Origin: Treponema sp.
GTDB taxonomy: Bacteria > Spirochaetota > Spirochaetia > Treponematales > Breznakiellaceae
Reading direction: 5' to 3'
Assembly: GCA_031283505.1 (NCBI GenBank)
Contig: JAITBO010000293.1
Coordinates: forward strand, 1 to 9,016
DNA length: 9,016 nt
The translations under genes were made by a program, and so were the position numbers. Positions 6,718 through 9,016 of the stretch are shown in pieces. Below the pieces are notes generated by a model. That model saw nothing but the letters and a program-made list of their open reading frames with translations, was not told where the DNA came from and searched no databases. The stretch's first letter is position 1, and every line of letters starts with the position of its first letter.

Positions 6718-6852
6718 AAGGAGTTATCATTAATACTTCGTATTAATGTTCGATATAAATTGGCGGCGATTTCGCCGCCTTAATAAGGAGTTATCATTAA
6801 TACTTCGTATTAATGTTTGATATAAATTGGCGGCGATTTCGCCGCCTTAGTC
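6718..6852 (+). repeat. Tandem 67/68-base repeat, two copies, in the leader of the lipoprotein gene
   Basis: Copy 1 (6718-6784) and copy 2 (6785-6852) are nearly identical: one C/T difference at the middle (GTTCGAT versus GTTTGAT) and a few changes at the end. A partial third copy (TAGGAGTTATC, 6853-6863) runs straight into the ATG at 6865. Each full copy contains, in order, AAGGAGTTATC, a hairpin ATTAATAC-TTC-GTATTAAT, a TATAAA-like stretch and a hairpin GGCGGCG-ATTT-CGCCGCC. The copy start matches a ribosome binding site, and the last copy is used as one. There are no spacers, so this is not a CRISPR. Confidence 0.88.
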
Positions 6853-6853
6853 T

Positions 6854-6858
6854 AGGAG
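6854..6858 (+). promoter_or_regulatory. Ribosome binding site of the lipoprotein gene, inside the third repeat copy
   Basis: AGGAG lies six bases before the ATG at 6865 and fixes that start. It belongs to the 11-base repeat head that also opens the two upstream copies at 6718 and 6785. Confidence 0.75.
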
Positions 6859-6864
6859 TTATCT

Positions 6865-8442
6865 ATGAAAAACGCGAAATTGACAGGTCTTTTCGCTAAA
6901 AGCGGCAGGCTGTATGCCAGCTTGCTGCCCGGTTTCCTGGCCGCCATTCTGCTGGCAGGATGTTTCAACCCTATTACGGCTATCCCCCCTAAAACGGGAG
7001 ACCCCGTTACAGACCCCTTTACCGTTGACATTTTCATCGGCAAAGACGGTTCAGCACGTACCGTCGCAGGCCCTGACTCGGCACGGATTAAAGGTGACAA
7101 CATCCGTAACTTTGTCCAGCTTGTCGTCTTCGATAAAACCGATCAAAAGATCGTTGCCCTGGCCGAAGATCGCAGGACGCTGAAGAATAGCGAGGGGGCC
7201 GTCCTCTCCATCAATTCCATCGCCTTCGGCAAAAAATACGATTTCCTCCTCCTCATGGGCCACTGGGAACACGACGGAAACTACACCTATGACGAAAGCG
7301 AACCACCGACTCTGTTGGCTGCGGGGTTAAAGGAAATTGATGTAACCGGGAGCGGGAAGATCACCGTGGTGATGTGGCCCATCGTGGTGGATACGGAGTT
7401 TAGGGCGACAGGGAACCGGACCGCCGCGCCGGTGGTAAGCGATGGGAAGCCGGGGAAGGTGAGCCTGCTTCCGGTGGACTGGGGTGTAAGGTGGATGGTA
7501 AAGAAGGGATCTTCCGGGAACGGCTTTGAGTCCCTGGTAACGGCCCAGAAGGTGATAAACGGGGAAGCCGGGGAGGACCTGCTGGTAACGGACAAACAAG
7601 CCATCGTAACGGCTGCGGGGCAGAGATACACGGATGCTCTTCTTACCGTTGCGGAGAACGTGATAACCTTGGGGTCTATAGGGAGCTACACGGCGGGGAT
7701 AACGAAGATAGGGACGGTCGGGTCGGTACAGTTCAGGCTGGAATACGTGCCCTTTAACGTGACTGACGTAGGCATATGGGACGATTATCAAGGCGATTCA
7801 AAGTTTGATCTGGACGGGACAAAGACACCGGTGTGGGTCATACGGAACGGGATAAACGACGAGGCCCAAAACGCCACGACGGACTTTAGCAGGTTTGGGA
7901 ATGAGGCCGGATACAATGGGAACGGAGCGGTGACCTATGTGGTAGCGGCGGCAACCCCGCAGCCTGGGGACCTGGTGATACGGGACGGAAAGTTTGAGGG
8001 TCCTTCAAGCTCAAAGACACCGAACATAGGGTTTACAACGGCAGGGTATGAGGGGACTGCGGGGGTGTATTATGCGGCGGTAGAGGTTCCTAATGGGGGG
8101 ACAACGACTGCGCCTGCGTATACCGCCTACACGAAGAACCTGGATCCTCTGGCAGTGGGGGTGCATACTGGAAAACAGATAACCCTACCCGACGAATTAG
8201 TCAACTATGACGTGTACGTGATATTGTTCCAGAACGGGAAGGTGAGCGCCCCGGTGAAGATCAACACGAAGAAAGGCGGCTTGGATGTGGACAATGTATG
8301 GGGCAGCAAGTTTATAGCGGTTAGTGGTAGTACGGCCGTCATGTCGGAAGACGGCGGTAAGACCTGGACGATGGCGGCTCTGCCGGGCGGCGGGCGTGCT
8401 ATAAGCCTACGGGGATGGCGTATTTGTAACGGTTACCAGTAG
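6865..8442 (+). CDS. Lipoprotein with N-terminal beta-rich region and the first Asp-box repeat; frame-broken at its 3' end
   Basis: The start ATG at 6865 has AGGAG six bases upstream. The signal peptide has a long n-region, a hydrophobic core (18-30) and the lipobox LAGC with Cys33, so the mature protein is lipid-anchored, probably surface-facing. Residues about 50-180 (IRNFVQLVVFDKTDQKIVAL, then KKYDFLLLMGHWEHDG) look like a beta-sandwich. They faintly recall fimbrillin-type lipoprotein domains, but I would not name it. Residues 180-480 are Gly/Thr/Val-rich strands. At 494-501 the first Asp-box, SEDGGKTW, appears. After Ser514 an extra C at 8406/8407 shifts the frame, so the last 11 residues (from LRGWRIC) are out of frame and the protein ends early at 525. 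The natural product would continue into the Asp-box array downstream. Codon use changes at about 7320: Gly is rarely GGG before it and mostly GGG after it, suggesting a mosaic origin. Confidence 0.85.
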   Translation: MKNAKLTGLFAKSGRLYASLLPGFLAAILLAGCFNPITAIPPKTGDPVTDPFTVDIFIGKDGSARTVAGPDSARIKGDNIRNFVQLVVFDKTDQKIVALAEDRRTLKNSEGAVLSINSIAFGKKYDFLLLMGHWEHDGNYTYDESEPPTLLAAGLKEIDVTGSGKITVVMWPIVVDTEFRATGNRTAAPVVSDGKPGKVSLLPVDWGVRWMVKKGSSGNGFESLVTAQKVINGEAGEDLLVTDKQAIVTAAGQRYTDALLTVAENVITLGSIGSYTAGITKIGTVGSVQFRLEYVPFNVTDVGIWDDYQGDSKFDLDGTKTPVWVIRNGINDEAQNATTDFSRFGNEAGYNGNGAVTYVVAAATPQPGDLVIRDGKFEGPSSSKTPNIGFTTAGYEGTAGVYYAAVEVPNGGTTTAPAYTAYTKNLDPLAVGVHTGKQITLPDELVNYDVYVILFQNGKVSAPVKINTKKGGLDVDNVWGSKFIAVSGSTAVMSEDGGKTWTMAALPGGGRAISLRGWRICNGYQ

Positions 8443-9016
8443 CGGGGCTGCTAGGTCTGAAGATAGTGGTGAGACCTGGATGGCGGTGGCATCGTCGAAC
8501 AATTGGCATCTTCCTGATATAGCCGGGATGGTGTGTTTGTAGCAACTAACAATAATCCCATCAACAGCACATCCGTCAGGTCGGAAGATGGCGGAAAGAC
8601 TTGGCAGGATGAGGCGTCGTTGCCGGGATAGTGCTCTTGGAAGGCTGTGGCGTATGGGGATGGCGTGTTCGTTGCGGTTACCTATAGCAATACCACCAAT
8701 AATGCCGCCAGATCGGAAGATGGCGGCAGGACCTGGGAACCGGTGGGAATCCCGAATACCGGTTGGTACGATGTAAGCTACGGGGACGGCGTATTCGTAA
8801 CGGTTGACCAGGATGCCGCCAGTGATAAGGCCGCCAGATCGGAAGATGGCGGCAAGACCTGGACGGAGACGACATTGCCGAGTTCCAACAGCTGGTCCAG
8901 TGTGGCCTACGGGAACGGCGTGTTCGTAGTATTTGGAGAAAACAAGGCCGCCAGGTCGGAAGATGGCGGCAAAACCTGGACGGAGGCAACGCTGCCGGTT
9001 TCCGGCACATGGGCCG
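8344..9016 (+). repeat. Asp-box (BNR-type) repeat array, six units
   Basis: Six SxDxGxTW boxes begin at 8344, 8456, 8581, 8713, 8839 and 8956. Units are about 37-44 codons and follow a pattern: W..V(A/S)Y-GDGVFV, then (A)ARSEDGGKTW, then a Thr/Glu/Ala-rich turn. Spacings are 112, 125, 132, 126 and 117 bases. The first two are not multiples of three, which locates the two frameshifts. Asp-boxes fold as beta-hairpins in beta-propellers such as sialidases and Ycf48-like proteins, where they are structural, not catalytic. Units 4 to 6 are nearly identical around the box at DNA level. The array runs off the window. Confidence 0.85.
8408..9016 (+). pseudogene. Downstream part of the Asp-box lipoprotein gene, frame-broken and open at the window edge
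   Basis: This continues the gene at 6865 after its frameshift. From 8408 the frame reads YGDGVFVTVTSSGAARSEDS, with an Asp-box, until TAG at 8540. At about 8524 a 4-base loss within GCC-TAC-GGG-GAT returns it to the original frame: DGVFVATNN, then RSEDGGKTWQDEASLPG. An in-frame TAG follows at 8629-8631. Beyond it the frame is open to 9016: CSWKAVAYGDGVFVAV, RSEDGGRTW, SYGDGVFVTV, RSEDGGKTW, VAYGNGVFVV and RSEDGGKTWTEATLP. No internal start with a good ribosome binding site is seen. Read together with 6865-8442, it would encode one large lipid-anchored beta-propeller protein. It is either decaying, or frame-variable through repeat recombination, or affected by sequencing errors; three separate lesions make the last less likely. 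Confidence 0.72.

Noticed and set aside
6553..6783. Small + frame of 76 codons ending in the tandem repeats
   Set aside because: It has no ribosome binding site and its end is a translation of the repeat. It is better explained by the repeat itself.
6718..6863. Possible CRISPR array
   Set aside because: The two copies are directly adjacent, with no variable spacers and internal hairpins. They are a leader duplication.
8678..9010. 110-codon frame on the - strand
   Set aside because: It is the antisense of the Asp-box repeats, and its repeated SCRHLPIWRP-type peptides are the mirror of SEDGGKTW.

Overview
The window looks like a spirochaete chromosome, most likely a Treponema of the termite-gut type. 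This is inferred from the style of the proteins: lipoproteins with spirochaete-like lipoboxes, a TPR lipoprotein followed by DHH and TraB-like genes, and large repetitive lipoproteins with palindromic intergenic repeats. No rRNA or marker gene is present to prove it. Coding DNA is moderately GC-rich, while the intergenic stretches at 2227-2302 and 6240-6720 are AT-rich.

Left edge (1-2226). A 3'-truncated IS1-family transposase enters from the left on the + strand and loses homology near 279. About 95 bases of a GAF-domain gene follow on the - strand (276-371). This scrap is fused, out of frame, to the 3' end of a 628-residue membrane-anchored protein of unknown function (340-2226, - strand). 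Two breakpoints within 100 bases mark a decayed rearrangement site.

Centre (2227-5908). A short AT-rich divergent promoter region separates the 628-residue gene from a tightly packed three-gene operon on the + strand. Its genes are a TPR lipoprotein (2303-3739), a DHH/DHHA1 phosphoesterase (3729-4724, 11-base overlap) and a TraB/PrgY-type membrane protein (4721-5908, ATGA overlap). The overlaps imply co-translation of a surface or periplasmic scaffold, a nucleotide-type phosphodiesterase and a TraB-domain integral membrane protein.

Non-coding block (5909-6864). The first part (5930-6155) packs at least five inverted repeats and could be a structured RNA or a palindromic repeat element. The middle is AT-rich and I see no gene in it. 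The last part (6718-6863) is a 67/68-base tandem repeat. Each copy carries an RBS-like AAGGAG or TAGGAG start and two hairpins, and the third, partial copy supplies the ribosome binding site of the next gene.

Right edge (6865-9016). A lipoprotein gene begins with an intact signal peptide and a long beta-rich region, then enters an array of Asp-box (BNR, SxDxGxTW) repeats. The array is broken by a +1 frameshift at 8406/8407, a 4-base loss at about 8524 and an in-frame TAG at 8629. Both indels fall at the same conserved YGDGVFV motif. The array then stays open to the window edge. It is either a decaying pseudogene or a repeat-cassette locus that changes frame by recombination. The lipoprotein and its repeat-bearing leader are the most unusual part of the window.
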